A stretch of DNA of 64,000 nucleotides, taken from positions 1 through 64,000 of the forward strand of contig JBBSUP010000006.1 in NCBI GenBank assembly GCA_038234295.1, written 5' to 3'. Positions 1-9,477 of the stretch are shown piece after piece; within the stretch, counting starts at the first letter, position 1, and the number at the start of each line of letters is the position of its first letter. A model generated the notes under the pieces. It was not told the DNA's origin. It searched no databases and worked only from the letters and a program-made list of their open reading frames with translations. This DNA comes from Palsa-1392 sp038234295 (lineage in GTDB: Bacteria > Verrucomicrobiota > Verrucomicrobiia > Chthoniobacterales > UBA10450). A program made the translations under genes and the position numbers.

Positions 1-246
1 GCCGGCTGGCTCTACGCGCATCTGCTCGGCTTCGGTCGCACTTCGTTCGTGCAGCGTTATCTGCGGGCGCGGCAGCTCGAGCAGCAACGTCTTCGCGCAC
101 TCTCGGTGGAGGATTACATCGTGGAGGAAATCGATCCGCTGCTCGAAAAAATATCCCGCCGCGGCCTCGCCAGCCTGACTCGGGGCGAGCGGCGCAAGCT
201 CGCGGAGATGCGCACGAAAATGGCTGCGCCGGCGGGGGAACCCTAG
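1..246 (+). CDS. Rhomboid-family intramembrane protease, C-terminal end (partial)
   Basis: The frame is open from the first base of the window and ends at TAG 244-246, so the gene starts upstream. The visible 81 residues begin with a hydrophobic stretch (AGWLYAHLLGFG) that reads like the last transmembrane helix of a rhomboid protease. A charged tail follows, with the motif EEIDPLLEKISRRGLASLT and a later RRKLAEM; this tail type is common at the cytoplasmic C-terminus of bacterial rhomboids (DUF6576-like). The catalytic Ser and His are outside the window, so activity cannot be judged. The family call rests on the helix plus the tail motif. Confidence 0.5.
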   Translation, partial: AGWLYAHLLGFGRTSFVQRYLRARQLEQQRLRALSVEDYIVEEIDPLLEKISRRGLASLTRGERRKLAEMRTKMAAPAGEP

Positions 247-277
247 GATCGCCGCTCCCGGCTCCGAGTTCGAAGCA

Positions 278-2998
278 GTGGCGCCGAGTTCGTTAGGCGA
301 AAACCGGTTTCGCAATCGCACAGTCGAAGATTCGCTCTCCGAACTCGCGGCGCGCTGGCCGGAAAATGCGCCGTCGTTAGGCGAAACGGTGGCCAGCTTT
401 CCGTTAGGCGAAGGCGCGCTCCACCATCTCCTCGCGGTCTCGAGCATCTGCCGGGGGCGCCTTGCCCAAGAGCCGGAGATCCTGCTCTGGCTGGCCGATC
501 CAGAGGTCACGGCCGAGGACCGCGGCTACGGGCGAATGATCACCGACCTGCGCAATTTTGCCGACGGCCGTTCGCTCGTGGAAAATAACTTCCGGCTCCT
601 CCGGCAGTGGAAAGGCCGCGAGATGGTGCGGATCGCCCTGCGGGAAGTCGCTGGGGCCGCGCCGCTCGAGGAAACGCTCAGTGAGCTTTCGCAGCTCGCC
701 GATATTTGCCTAACGACCGTGTTCGACCACTGGAATGCAGAGTTCCGCCGTCGCTGGGGTTCGCCGGAGAGCGAGTTCGCGATTTTTGGGCTCGGTAAGC
801 TCGGCGGGCGCGAACTCAACCACAGCTCCGACGTCGATCTCATTTTCGTCTACAGCGAAGAGGGTCAGTTGACCGCGAATTTTAGTTACCACGAATGGTT
901 CACCCGGCTCGGGAACAAAATCATCGAAACCTTCGCCATCTCCGGCCCGGCCGGGTCGCTCTTCCGCATCGACCTGCGCCTCCGACCCGAAGGGAGCGCC
1001 GGCCCGCTCGTCCGCTCGCTCGAGAGCATGGAGAATTACTACGCGGGTTTTGGCGAAACCTGGGAGCGGCTCGCGCTGATCAAGGCGCGCTGGATTTGCG
1101 GCGATCGCGAGCTCGCCTACGACTTTTTGCGGCAGCACCAGCCCTTCATTTTTCCGCGCAATCCGACGCGCGACTTGCTCGAGGAGATCTCGTTGATCAA
1201 ACGCCGGATCGAACGCGACATCGTCGGTCAGGAATTTCTCGGGCGGAATGTGAAGCTCGGGGTGGGGGGAATTCGCGAGATCGAATTTGTCGTCCAGGCG
1301 CTGCAGTTATTGCACGCTTCGCGCCATCCGTTTCTCCAGGAAACCAGCACGCTCAAAGCGCTCCGCGGGATCGCGCAGCTCGATCTTTTGCCCGTAGCCG
1401 ATGCGAACAATCTCGATACCGCCTACCGCTTCCTCCGGCGGGTCGAACATCGGCTGCAGATCGAAGGCGAACAGCAGACGCACACCATCCCAGAATCGGG
1501 TCCGGCGTTGCAACTGCTCGCGCGCAGCCTCGGCTTCGAAGACGAAAACGCACTCCTCGCGGCGCTCCGCCACGAGATGGGCACCGTCCGTGAAATTTTC
1601 GAAAGGGTCGTGGCCGCGGGTTCGCCTAACGAACCCCCGACGGTTGATTTCAGCATCTTCCGCGAACCCGCGCGGGCAGAGAAAATGATCGAGCAACTCG
1701 GCCGGGGCGCAGCCGGGTTTCACGTCTCGCCGCGGACCCGGCAGATCTTTCGCAAGCTCCGCCCGCTTGTCCTCGAGAGCATGGCGCAGGCGGCCGATCC
1801 GGATGGGGCGCTCAACCAATTCGTCCGTTTCGTCGAGGCCTACGGCCTGCGCAGTTTGCTCTTCGAGTTGCTCGTGGCCAACCCGCGTCTGCTCGATCTG
1901 CTGGTGCGCACTTTCGACGCGAGTGAAGCGGCTGGGAGTCTGCTCATTCGCCGTCCCCAATTGATCGAGGAAGTAACCCGTGGCGGCATGCTCGACGGTT
2001 CGCGCACCGTCGCGCAACATCTCGCGCGCCTCGAGTCTACCGGCGGGAACGCGAATTCCTTCGACCCGGTGCGCACCTACCGGCGGCGGGAGTTCCTGCG
2101 CGTTCTCCTGCGCGACGTGCTTGAGATCGCGCCGCTCCCGACCATCCTCGCGGAGCAGACCGCTCTCGCCGAAGCGTGTCTCCTCGCCATCTATCGGCAG
2201 CTCGATCCGGAGCAAAGCCTGACCATCATCGCTCTCGGAAAATTTGGTGGGCGCGAGCTCGGTTACGGCGCCGATCTCGACGTCATGTTCCTCGGCACCG
2301 ACCCGCGCGTGGCCCAGCAATTGATCGGCGAACTCGCCCTTTCGACCGCGGAAGGAAGCCTCGCCATGATCGACCCGCGGCTCCGGCCCGAAGGAGAAAA
2401 GGGTCCGCTCGTTTCTTCCCTCGAAGCGCTCGCTCCCTACTACGAAAAGCGCGCGCAATTTTGGGAGGTGCAAGCGCTGACCCGGGCGCGCCCGATCGCA
2501 GGGCCGGACCAGGCCGAGTTTAGTGCCCTCGCCCAGGAGATTTGGCGCGCGGCCGGACGTCGGAAAGATCTCGTTAGGCAAATTGAGGATATGCTCGTGC
2601 GAATCGCGAACGATCGCGGGAGCGGGAACGATTTTTACGACTTCAAAACCGGCATCGGCGGGATGATCGAGGCCGAATTTCTCGTCCAGGGTCTACAGAT
2701 GCGGCACAAAATTTGGGAACCAAATTTCGCTCGCGCGATCGAAAAACTAGCCGCCGCTGAAGTGCTCGCCGCGACCGACGCTGAAAGTTTGCGCAGCTCC
2801 TATCAGTTTCTCCGCGCAAGCGAATCGGTCCTGCGCCGCTGGCAGAATCGCAGCATCGCGCGGTTGCCTGCCACCCGGGAAGAAGAGGATGTCTTCGCGC
2901 GCCGGATGAAATTCGCCTCAGTCGAGGAATTCCGCCTGCCTTACGGTCATGCGCGGGAAGCGATTCACTCGCTGCGGCTGCGGTATCTGGTCGACTAA
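278..2998 (+). CDS. glnE: Bifunctional glutamine synthetase adenylyltransferase/deadenylase
   Basis: This 906-residue protein has the duplicated architecture of GlnE, close to the ~945 residues of the E. coli enzyme. The first nucleotidyltransferase motif (GLGKLGGRELNHSSDVDL) is near residue 171 and belongs to the deadenylylating half. The second (ALGKFGGRELGYGADLD) is near residue 651 and belongs to the adenylylating half. In the family, the two halves remove or add AMP on glutamine synthetase in response to PII and glutamine. The start is GTG at 278; no strong Shine-Dalgarno sequence is visible. The first 45 codons contain three copies of CGTTAGGC, read twice as Ser-Leu-Gly and once as Pro-Leu-Gly, including a TTA codon that is rare in DNA this GC-rich. 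Confidence 0.95.
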   Translation: MAPSSLGENRFRNRTVEDSLSELAARWPENAPSLGETVASFPLGEGALHHLLAVSSICRGRLAQEPEILLWLADPEVTAEDRGYGRMITDLRNFADGRSLVENNFRLLRQWKGREMVRIALREVAGAAPLEETLSELSQLADICLTTVFDHWNAEFRRRWGSPESEFAIFGLGKLGGRELNHSSDVDLIFVYSEEGQLTANFSYHEWFTRLGNKIIETFAISGPAGSLFRIDLRLRPEGSAGPLVRSLESMENYYAGFGETWERLALIKARWICGDRELAYDFLRQHQPFIFPRNPTRDLLEEISLIKRRIERDIVGQEFLGRNVKLGVGGIREIEFVVQALQLLHASRHPFLQETSTLKALRGIAQLDLLPVADANNLDTAYRFLRRVEHRLQIEGEQQTHTIPESGPALQLLARSLGFEDENALLAALRHEMGTVREIFERVVAAGSPNEPPTVDFSIFREPARAEKMIEQLGRGAAGFHVSPRTRQIFRKLRPLVLESMAQAADPDGALNQFVRFVEAYGLRSLLFELLVANPRLLDLLVRTFDASEAAGSLLIRRPQLIEEVTRGGMLDGSRTVAQHLARLESTGGNANSFDPVRTYRRREFLRVLLRDVLEIAPLPTILAEQTALAEACLLAIYRQLDPEQSLTIIALGKFGGRELGYGADLDVMFLGTDPRVAQQLIGELALSTAEGSLAMIDPRLRPEGEKGPLVSSLEALAPYYEKRAQFWEVQALTRARPIAGPDQAEFSALAQEIWRAAGRRKDLVRQIEDMLVRIANDRGSGNDFYDFKTGIGGMIEAEFLVQGLQMRHKIWEPNFARAIEKLAAAEVLAATDAESLRSSYQFLRASESVLRRWQNRSIARLPATREEEDVFARRMKFASVEEFRLPYGHAREAIHSLRLRYLVD

Positions 2999-3017
2999 AA
3001 GAACGCGCATTCGTGCT

Positions 3018-3105
3018 CTGGAGGGACGACCCCCGTGTCGTCCACGTGAAGTCGGCGTCCACCGCGGCTGACCAAACTGGGGCGGGACGGCGCCCGTCCC
3101 TCCAA
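3018..3105. repeat. Palindromic intergenic element (GGAGGGACG type)
   Basis: The ends are inverted: CTGGAGGGACGACCCCCGTG at the left and CGGCGCCCGTCCCTCCAAG at the right. The element fills the gap between the convergent ends of glnE and the DUF4112 gene. A shorter relative with GTCCCTCCGGAGGGAC lies near 56540. It could act as a bidirectional terminator because it folds on both strands. Confidence 0.55.
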
Positions 3106-3106
3106 G

Positions 3107-3637
3107 CTACTTCCCGCGGCTCAGCAAATGCCCGAGCTGCGCGAGCAGCCAGAAGCTCACCGCCAGACTCACGAGTAAAATCGCGACCAGCGCGACGAGC
3201 ACGAGCGCGACGAAGACCCAGTCGCTGGTCGAGGTCCGCCGCGCGCTGCCGGTATGGCGCTTGAGCAATTCGTAATTGCGCGCGTTCGATTTGAACCAGA
3301 ACGAAAAGGCGTCGCCGGCGATCGGGATGATGCCGACGATTTCGTTGATGAGGATGTTGAGCGACATCCGCGCGAGCAGGACTTTTGGGAGTCCGCGCCG
3401 CGCCGCCGCGAGCAGCGCCATCGCCGAGATGATGGTCGAGCCGGTGTCGCCGAGGCCGGGGATGAGCCCCATGAGCGGATCCAGGCCGAAGCGAAATTTC
3501 GTTCCCGGGAGCTTGAGGAAGTTGTCCATCACGAGCGCGAGCCAGCGGAAGAGCGGCTCGACCTCGGCGCGTTTTTGCTGCTCTTCCGGCGGCAGAACTT
3601 CCCATTCCACCTCTGTGACTGGCGGTTTTGTCGGCAT
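3107..3637 (-). CDS. DUF4112 membrane protein
   Basis: The 176-residue protein matches the DUF4112 pattern. A soluble N-terminus is followed by KFRFGLDPLMGLIPGLGDTG, a hydrophobic helix (ISAMALLAAARRG), then ILINEIVGIIPIAGDAFSFW. A second strongly hydrophobic segment lies near the C-terminus (VALVLVALVAILLVSLAVSF). The biochemical role of DUF4112 proteins is unknown. The gene converges on glnE and is 10 bp from the end of the next minus-strand gene, so it could share a transcript with the DUF885 gene upstream of it. Confidence 0.85.
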   Translation of the reverse strand: MPTKPPVTEVEWEVLPPEEQQKRAEVEPLFRWLALVMDNFLKLPGTKFRFGLDPLMGLIPGLGDTGSTIISAMALLAAARRGLPKVLLARMSLNILINEIVGIIPIAGDAFSFWFKSNARNYELLKRHTGSARRTSTSDWVFVALVLVALVAILLVSLAVSFWLLAQLGHLLSRGK

Positions 3638-3647
3638 CGGCTTGCGC

Positions 3648-5423
3648 CTACTTTAACGCTTTCTCCATCGCGGAGGAATCATCGAGCATGATCCACTCGA
3701 TGATCGAAACCGGGAGGCTCCCGTGACTGATCAATTCGTCGTGAAATTTCCCGAGGTTGAAGTCTTTCCCGTGCCGGTCGCGGTAGCGGCCTAACAACTG
3801 CATGATCTGCCATTTCCCCACGATGTAGCTGATCTTCTGTGTCGGGCTCGAGGCGGCGCCGGCGGCTTCGCCTTCGGCCGATTCGCGATCGAGACCGCCG
3901 GCTTCCATGAAGTACTTCACGGCCTGCTCAAAGGTCCACTTGCCGGTGTGCAGATTCACATCCACGCCGATGCGCGCGCAGCGATAACGCGCCAGCCGCA
4001 GCACCTGTCCCTGCGAGGCGGAGTCGGGCGGATAAAGCCCTTGGCGCATGAGCATTTCCTCGCCGTAAAGCGCCCAGCCTTCGATGAAAACGTTGTTGCC
4101 GTTCTGCCGGCGGATTTCGTCCGGCAAATGGTTCGCGATCGAGAGCTGGAGGAAGTGCCCGGGAATGCCTTCGTGCCCGAGAATCGGCCGCGGATCTTCG
4201 ATCGCCGCGCGGATGTAAAAGTTCTTCGACTCCGGGTTGTAGGTCGGGATGAAATAGAAACCGACCGGATCTTTGTCGTAGAGACCGGGCGGGTTCATGA
4301 AGCCGCCCGGGCTGGTCGGCTTGAACGCTTCGGGCAGTTGCCGGATTTCAAATTTCCCAAGGTAATCCGGCAGGGTCACGAGATGATGCGCCTGCAAGAA
4401 ATCGATCATCTCGGCCTCGCGGCTTTCGTAGGCTTTGAGGAACGCAGCCTGATCTTTCGGGATATTTTTGCTCCGTTTCGGATCGGGATCGGCGAGCGAC
4501 GGATCGGGCAGCCAGGCTTCGTAGGCGCGATATTGCGCGAGCTCGACCCGGCCGATCATTTCCACTTCCGCGGCATCGAGCGGGAGAAGGAGAATGTGGT
4601 GGAGATACCAGTTGTAGTTCTCCGTCCCCATCGGCGCGAAAGCGACCATCGTGGGCAGACGTTTCTCGAGTTGATCGGCAAAGCCGTGGATCGCTTCGAC
4701 CGCCTGGTCGCGCGCCTGCACGAGTTCCTGCTTTTCGTTAGGCGGCAGGTTCTGCGCCAGGGTCATGAGGCTGTCCTGGAAGAGCGGGTCGATCGCGCGC
4801 GCGGAAGCGATCGCGAGCTGGGAAAATAACTGCACCGGTTCGCTGAGGTTCTTCTCGCCCTGCGCGAGCATCGCCGGCATCGCGCGGAGCCGGGCGGTCG
4901 CGGCGCGAGCGCGTTCTTCCGGCGCGGCGTATTCCTTTTTCAGGAGGGAAAAGATGCCGTTGCTGCATTCGCTGACGTAGGTCTGCGGATCGCGGCTGAG
5001 CGAATGCCAGACGCGCTCGTCGAAGTCGTAGGCTTCGAGTTGGGAGCGGAAAAGAATCCAGTCGATGCGGTCGTCTTTCGGCCAGCTCGTCGTCTCCATC
5101 GCCTGCACCTTGGCGAGGAGGTCGCGAACGTGTTCGGTGCGCTCAGCCACTTTCTCCGGCGCATAGTTCGTTAGGCGATCGTCCCATTTGTGCAGGCCGG
5201 AGTCGCTGCTGCCGACGGGGAATTGCTCGTTGCGCCAGTTGTAGAAATCGTCGGCGAGCTGGTGCAACGCAGCCGCGTCGCCGGAGCGCGCCGCGCTCAA
5301 GTTCGGCGTGTCGGTCGTGATCAAGGCCTTATTCGAGACGTCGGGCGTGTGGCGGGGCGTGGGCATTTGCGCGTGGGCGAGGGGAATCATGAGCACGAGG
5401 AACAAAACGCAAAGTCGCTTCAT
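3648..5423 (-). CDS. Exported DUF885 metallopeptidase-like protein
   Basis: I start this 591-residue protein at ATG 5423, which opens with a typical signal peptide (MKRLCVLFLVLMIPLAHA, then Q). The reading frame extends further upstream only because a palindromic repeat at 5532-5650 happens to be open. DUF885 proteins carry a zinc-type HExxxGH motif, seen here as GHEGIPGHFLQ with H417, E418 and H423. Later conserved stretches are EGWALYGEEM and GKWQIMQLLG. The family resembles M32-type carboxypeptidases, but its substrate is not known. It probably acts in the periplasm or on the cell surface. Confidence 0.88.
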   Translation of the reverse strand: MKRLCVLFLVLMIPLAHAQMPTPRHTPDVSNKALITTDTPNLSAARSGDAAALHQLADDFYNWRNEQFPVGSSDSGLHKWDDRLTNYAPEKVAERTEHVRDLLAKVQAMETTSWPKDDRIDWILFRSQLEAYDFDERVWHSLSRDPQTYVSECSNGIFSLLKKEYAAPEERARAATARLRAMPAMLAQGEKNLSEPVQLFSQLAIASARAIDPLFQDSLMTLAQNLPPNEKQELVQARDQAVEAIHGFADQLEKRLPTMVAFAPMGTENYNWYLHHILLLPLDAAEVEMIGRVELAQYRAYEAWLPDPSLADPDPKRSKNIPKDQAAFLKAYESREAEMIDFLQAHHLVTLPDYLGKFEIRQLPEAFKPTSPGGFMNPPGLYDKDPVGFYFIPTYNPESKNFYIRAAIEDPRPILGHEGIPGHFLQLSIANHLPDEIRRQNGNNVFIEGWALYGEEMLMRQGLYPPDSASQGQVLRLARYRCARIGVDVNLHTGKWTFEQAVKYFMEAGGLDRESAEGEAAGAASSPTQKISYIVGKWQIMQLLGRYRDRHGKDFNLGKFHDELISHGSLPVSIIEWIMLDDSSAMEKALK

Positions 5424-5531
5424 ACATGCCCAAGCTAAAGTGCGGACGACGCCGGAGAAAGCGCAAAGCGCGGGCAGCGCCAGGTGCGAGAACGATCGTT
5501 TCCCTGCGAGGACGGCCGCCCCCCGCGAGTT

Positions 5532-5650
5532 GTCATCCCGAGTCGGCGGAGCGCGGAGAGGGATCTCGCAAGCGTTGTTCGACGCGACTTTGCCTAACGA
5601 CACCACCCGACGCCTGCGAGTTCCTCGCCGTCTGCGCGGCTCGGGATGAC
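5532..5650. repeat. Palindromic element, GTCATCCCGAG family
   Basis: The element begins GTCATCCCGAGTCGGCGG and ends with the near-inverse GCGGCTCGGGATGAC. The same inverted ends recur at about 19.0, 27.6, 43.7, 46.3, 53.8, 58.4 and 63.8 kb. This copy contains one GCCTAACG octamer in its centre (5592-5599). It sits between two divergently placed exported peptidase genes. Confidence 0.8.
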
Positions 5651-5690
5651 GAACGGGGGCCGCCGCGCGGCCCGAATGGTGCGACTGTTC

Positions 5691-7367
5691 TTACGGGTTC
5701 TCGCGCACGAGTTTCTCGGCGGTGGTGAACTTGGGCTCGATATCGACCGGCACGCCGCCGAGCTTGTCGAGCGCGCGTTGCACTTCCGGCCGGATGACGC
5801 CGAGTTTAGTGCTCAGCGCTTTCGCCTTCGCGTAGCTACCTTCGGCCTGGATGGTCATGATCTCGCGGGTCAATCCTTCGACCGCCTCTTTTATCTTTGC
5901 CGGATTCACCGCAAAAGTGCCGTCGGGCGCGACCGTAAAACCGCCGTGATCGAGGAGGTAGTTAAATTGCACCGCCATCCCGAGCCCGTGCGCTTCATTC
6001 GTCCCGAAACGGAGCGTGCGAAAACTGGAGGCGAGGTAGGTCGTGTAAAGCGAGCGCTCGAGCGACTTATCGACTACGCCTTTGTCGATCATGTATTGGA
6101 GCGCGAAGAGGCCGGAGATGTCGGCCTTCGCTTCCTCGAGCGCGCTGTAGGCGTCTTTAAGTTCTGCGCGCACCGTGCTCTTCCGGCCATCCGTGGTGAC
6201 GTCGTGCGGGCCGAGACCGTGCATGAGTTCATGCACGACGATGTGGGTGAAAAAGGCGTCGAAGGAGAGATCCTTTTGGTCGTTAGGCGAGAGGACGAGG
6301 GCCGCGATCGGCTTGAGGATTTTCTCAAACTTCGCGTCCTGCACGTTCTTCAGCATGACCCGTTTGGAGCCTTTCTCGCGGGTCACCCGTTCGTCGTTAG
6401 GCAGATTGTAGGCCGCGGTCTGGACGCCGTGGTTGGCGTCTCCCGCGTCGAAAATTTCGTTCACGACCACGAGCGGCGAGAGCGTGCCGAGTTTTGGGTT
6501 GCGATACTTCGGATCGATCGGGAGATGATTCTCGATGTCCTGCAGTTCCCCGGAAAACTTTTGCAGCTTCGCGCTTTCTTCCGCGTCGCGGACGGTGATG
6601 AACGCCTCGAAGCCGGCTTTGTAATTGAACCACTCGTCGTTGTAGACCTCGTAGGGGCCGATCGTCGGCTCGATCGCGCCTTCCAGTTCCATCCAGGCGA
6701 CGTCGCTGAGGTAGTAGTCATTGCTCAGAAAAGCGTCGGCCCGCGTCTTCAGGAATTTTTGCAAGGTCGGCTCGCTCGTGGCCGCCGCGGCCTCGCGCAG
6801 AAGCTGCGCCGCGCGGGTCAGCTCGCCGCCGTATTCCGTGCTGTAGTCGACGAGCAGAAACGATCGGTCCGGCTTCCGGCGCACGACCGTGAAGAAACCT
6901 TTTGCTCGCTCCTGCTCGTTAGGCGGGAGTGATTTGATCCAGGCTTCGATCTCGGCCTTGGTTGCATCAGGCGGGTAAAAGCCGGCGCCTTCCGGCTTCG
7001 GCGGCGCGCCGGGGATGAACGGTTTGTTCTGGTCCAGCGAAGACCACGGACCTTTCTCGATCACGAAATTCCGGAGTCGCGCGCGCCCTTCCGTGCTCTC
7101 GTCCGCGGCTAGTTCCAGGAGCATCGACGGATTCCCCGTCCACTTCTGTCGCAGGAAAATCCCGTCGATGATTTGCGAAGCCTCGACCAGTTTCGCGAGG
7201 ACCTTGCGATCGTTAGGCGAGAGCTGCGAGACATCCGCGCTGATTTCCGTGGGCACGAAACGCGCCGCCATTTTCTGCAACTCTGCGGCGTCGGGCGCTG
7301 CCGCGCGAGCGGCGATAGTGGAAAGTGGGATGGCGACGAGAAGCGCGGCAGCGAGGCGAGTTATCAT
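5691..7367 (-). CDS. Exported M49-like zinc peptidase (dipeptidyl-peptidase III superfamily)
   Basis: This is a 558-residue protein with a signal peptide (MITRLAAALLVAIPLSTIAARA, then AAP). Near residue 378 it has HELMHGLGPH, followed about 30 residues later by EEAKADISGLF. HE-(x)n-H plus a downstream EE(x)xAD is the zinc-site layout of M49-like peptidases. The length and the linear order of motifs also fit that superfamily. The exact HELLGH of classical DPP III is replaced by HELMH, so the substrate preference may differ. The gene contains five CGTTAGGC copies on the plus strand. Confidence 0.75.
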   Translation of the reverse strand: MITRLAAALLVAIPLSTIAARAAAPDAAELQKMAARFVPTEISADVSQLSPNDRKVLAKLVEASQIIDGIFLRQKWTGNPSMLLELAADESTEGRARLRNFVIEKGPWSSLDQNKPFIPGAPPKPEGAGFYPPDATKAEIEAWIKSLPPNEQERAKGFFTVVRRKPDRSFLLVDYSTEYGGELTRAAQLLREAAAATSEPTLQKFLKTRADAFLSNDYYLSDVAWMELEGAIEPTIGPYEVYNDEWFNYKAGFEAFITVRDAEESAKLQKFSGELQDIENHLPIDPKYRNPKLGTLSPLVVVNEIFDAGDANHGVQTAAYNLPNDERVTREKGSKRVMLKNVQDAKFEKILKPIAALVLSPNDQKDLSFDAFFTHIVVHELMHGLGPHDVTTDGRKSTVRAELKDAYSALEEAKADISGLFALQYMIDKGVVDKSLERSLYTTYLASSFRTLRFGTNEAHGLGMAVQFNYLLDHGGFTVAPDGTFAVNPAKIKEAVEGLTREIMTIQAEGSYAKAKALSTKLGVIRPEVQRALDKLGGVPVDIEPKFTTAEKLVRENP

Positions 7368-7533
7368 GACTCTGATTCTGGCACCGGATTCGTCGCCGCG
7401 CCGGTCGAAATTCTGCCGGGTAGCGCACGCGTCACGCGTGCTGCTCGCGGTGTTCCACCGCGACGAACTTTTTAAAATCCTTGGTCGTCACGAGAAGCTC
7501 AACCGGCTCGCAAAACTCGCGACGGTTGCCAAA

Positions 7534-9240
7534 CTAAATCACGCCCGAGGGCGCGTTCGAGTTCGTGCGTTTGAGAGAACGGACCGGCGAAATCTTGACC
7601 ACGTTGTCCGGGTCGTAGTCGATCAGCTTGAGCCAGTCTTCCGTGACATCGGTCGCGGGCAGGATTTCGTTTTCGAGATACTCGGCGTTCCAGGCGGCCT
7701 CGAGATCGGCTTCGCTGATGCCTTCGTCGCGGTCGGGGTCAGCGCCCCCGCTCGCGATCGCGCGTTTGATCGCCAACGCTTTCGCGCGCTCCACGACCGA
7801 GGCGATAATCGCGCCGCTGAGGACGTCGCTGCGATAGAGCGCTTCGGTGCGGCCGCTGCGCAAGGTCACTTCGAGCAGGCGATTCTCCTCGCGTTTGGCG
7901 AACTGCTTCTCAATCAGCCGTCCGATGAGCGCGTCGAGTGCGGCTGGTTTCGAGACGGCGCCGGCGAGGATCTTCGCATCGTACGGGAGGTTGTCGGTCA
8001 GGTAGATGCGGTAAATCTCGCGCGCGCCTTCTTTGTTCGGGCGGTTCACTTTAATTTTGCGATCGATCCGGCCGGGACGCAGGATCGCGGGATCGATCAA
8101 GTCTGCGCGATTCGAAGCGAGGATGATGACGACTTCATTAAGCGAATCAATCCCGTCCATCTCCGTGCAAAACATCGGCACGAGCGTCGAGAGGATGCTC
8201 GAGTAACGCGAAGCGCGCCGGGTGCCGAGGATGCTCTCGGCCTCGTCGATGAACAGAAACGGCATGTAACCTTCGCGCCGCTTCTCGCGCGCGGTCGCGA
8301 AAATTTCGCGCACCATCCGCTCCGACTCGCCGACCCACATGTTGAGGATTTCAGGCCCCTTGATGTGCATGAAATACTCGCGCATATCCGCGCCGGATTT
8401 GTCGCGCAGTTGCTTCGTGAGGTTATAAGCGGTGGCTTTTCCGATCAGCGTTTTGCCGCAGCCGGGCGGGCCGTAAAGAAGGAATCCTTTCGGGGTGGCG
8501 TGCTGGTATTTCGCGAAGAGTTCTTCGTGCAAAAGCGGTAGCTCGATTGCGTCGCGAATGGCTTGGAGCGCTTCGTCCTGGCCGCCGACTTTTTCCCAGG
8601 GCAACTCGGGCACTTCGTCGAGGTAATGATCACTCGCTTCGGGTCGCGCGAGGACTTCGAGCGCGACCCGGAAGTTGCCGTCGACGCGCACTTCGTCGCC
8701 GACTTTGAGCGACGATTTTGCGAGCTGGGCCGATCTCAGAAGCACTAAAGATTGTGTCCCGTGCTCGGAGCCGACGCGGAGACGATCGATGCCGAGAACT
8801 TCGGCGATTTTCGTGACCGGCCCGGCCGTTTCAAAACCGAGATCGCCGACGATGACGTAAGCTTCGTTGACGAGAACGCGCGTGCCGCGTTGCAGCTTCC
8901 CGAGGCTGATCCGCGGGTCGACGTTGCAAAAATAATCCGCGCCACCGACCACGATCTGCCCGGTCTCGCGCGCGGGGCTGCCGAGGAATGTGCCGATTCG
9001 ATTCGCCGGCGAGGTCACCTTTTTTATGACCTGCTCGAGCTTCTCGATCATGTCGCGCGCATCGCCGATCATGTCTTGCTGCGCCTCGATTTCTCCGCGC
9101 AGCATGAGGAGGCGCTCGCGGCTAAAATCATCCGGCGGCAGCATGGCGACGGCGCGATCGAAAGCCTCGAGCAGAGAAATCACTTCCCCGTCGTCCGGCG
9201 CGTCGCCCGGTTCCCCGCCTCGTGTTGATTCGTCGCTCAT
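7534..9240 (-). CDS. ARC/Mpa-like AAA ATPase (proteasome-ATPase type)
   Basis: The 568-residue protein has the domain order of actinobacterial ARC/Mpa: a helical, likely coiled-coil segment (about residues 40-76), an OB-type region (about 90-200), then one AAA module. The AAA module shows Walker A GPPGCGKT (257-264), Walker B FLFIDEAES (328-336) and a second region of homology ending ILRPGRID. ARC/Mpa unfolds pupylated proteins for the 20S proteasome. Here the C-terminus ends NAPSGVI instead of the proteasome-docking GQYL-type tail, and no pup, prcB, prcA or pafA gene is nearby. It may therefore work as a proteasome-independent unfoldase. The family call is firm at AAA level; ARC subtype is my inference. 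Confidence 0.8.
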   Translation of the reverse strand: MSDESTRGGEPGDAPDDGEVISLLEAFDRAVAMLPPDDFSRERLLMLRGEIEAQQDMIGDARDMIEKLEQVIKKVTSPANRIGTFLGSPARETGQIVVGGADYFCNVDPRISLGKLQRGTRVLVNEAYVIVGDLGFETAGPVTKIAEVLGIDRLRVGSEHGTQSLVLLRSAQLAKSSLKVGDEVRVDGNFRVALEVLARPEASDHYLDEVPELPWEKVGGQDEALQAIRDAIELPLLHEELFAKYQHATPKGFLLYGPPGCGKTLIGKATAYNLTKQLRDKSGADMREYFMHIKGPEILNMWVGESERMVREIFATAREKRREGYMPFLFIDEAESILGTRRASRYSSILSTLVPMFCTEMDGIDSLNEVVIILASNRADLIDPAILRPGRIDRKIKVNRPNKEGAREIYRIYLTDNLPYDAKILAGAVSKPAALDALIGRLIEKQFAKREENRLLEVTLRSGRTEALYRSDVLSGAIIASVVERAKALAIKRAIASGGADPDRDEGISEADLEAAWNAEYLENEILPATDVTEDWLKLIDYDPDNVVKISPVRSLKRTNSNAPSGVI

Positions 9241-9380
9241 TTCCGTCGTCGTCGCTCGTGCTGACCTTCTCCGAAAGAATACGCTCGCCGGATTCCAGCC
9301 GCAAACTTCGGCCCGGGCGCTAGGTCCGAAAAATCGGTTGAAGGGGAGGAGGCGGCGTCCTACGGTGGCGTTCTCTTTTT

Positions 9381-9454
9381 GGAGTCTTAGCTCAATTGGT
9401 TAGAGCGCCGCCCTGTCACGGCGGAGGTTGCGGGTTCGAGCCCCGTAGACTCCG
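9381..9454 (+). tRNA. tRNA-Asp (GTC)
   Basis: A complete cloverleaf can be drawn. The acceptor stem GGAGTCT (9381-9387) pairs with AGACTCC (9447-9453). The anticodon stem CCGCC/GGCGG encloses the loop CTGTCAC, with anticodon GTC at 9415-9417. The T arm reads GCGGGTTCGAGCCCCGT. The discriminator is G. The 3' CCA is not encoded. Confidence 0.97.
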
Positions 9455-9477
9455 GGCTTCCTGATTCGGAGGAGGTT

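Noticed and set aside
1307..2581. Long minus-strand open frame opposite glnE
   Set aside because: High-GC shadow: it lies fully antisense to conserved glnE sequence, with Arg/Glu-rich composition and no recognisable domain.
5646..6932. Plus-strand open frame of ~430 codons
   Set aside because: Antisense to the M49-like peptidase gene; composition is typical of a complementary frame.
7432..7533. Minus-strand stretch reading CEPVELLVTTKDFKKFVAVE before a stop
   Set aside because: It might be the relic of a toxin-antitoxin or similar gene, but it has no start, is about 30 codons long and cannot be assigned.
7015..8541. Plus-strand open frame of ~500 codons
   Set aside because: Runs antisense to the ends of two well-supported genes; no protein family pattern.
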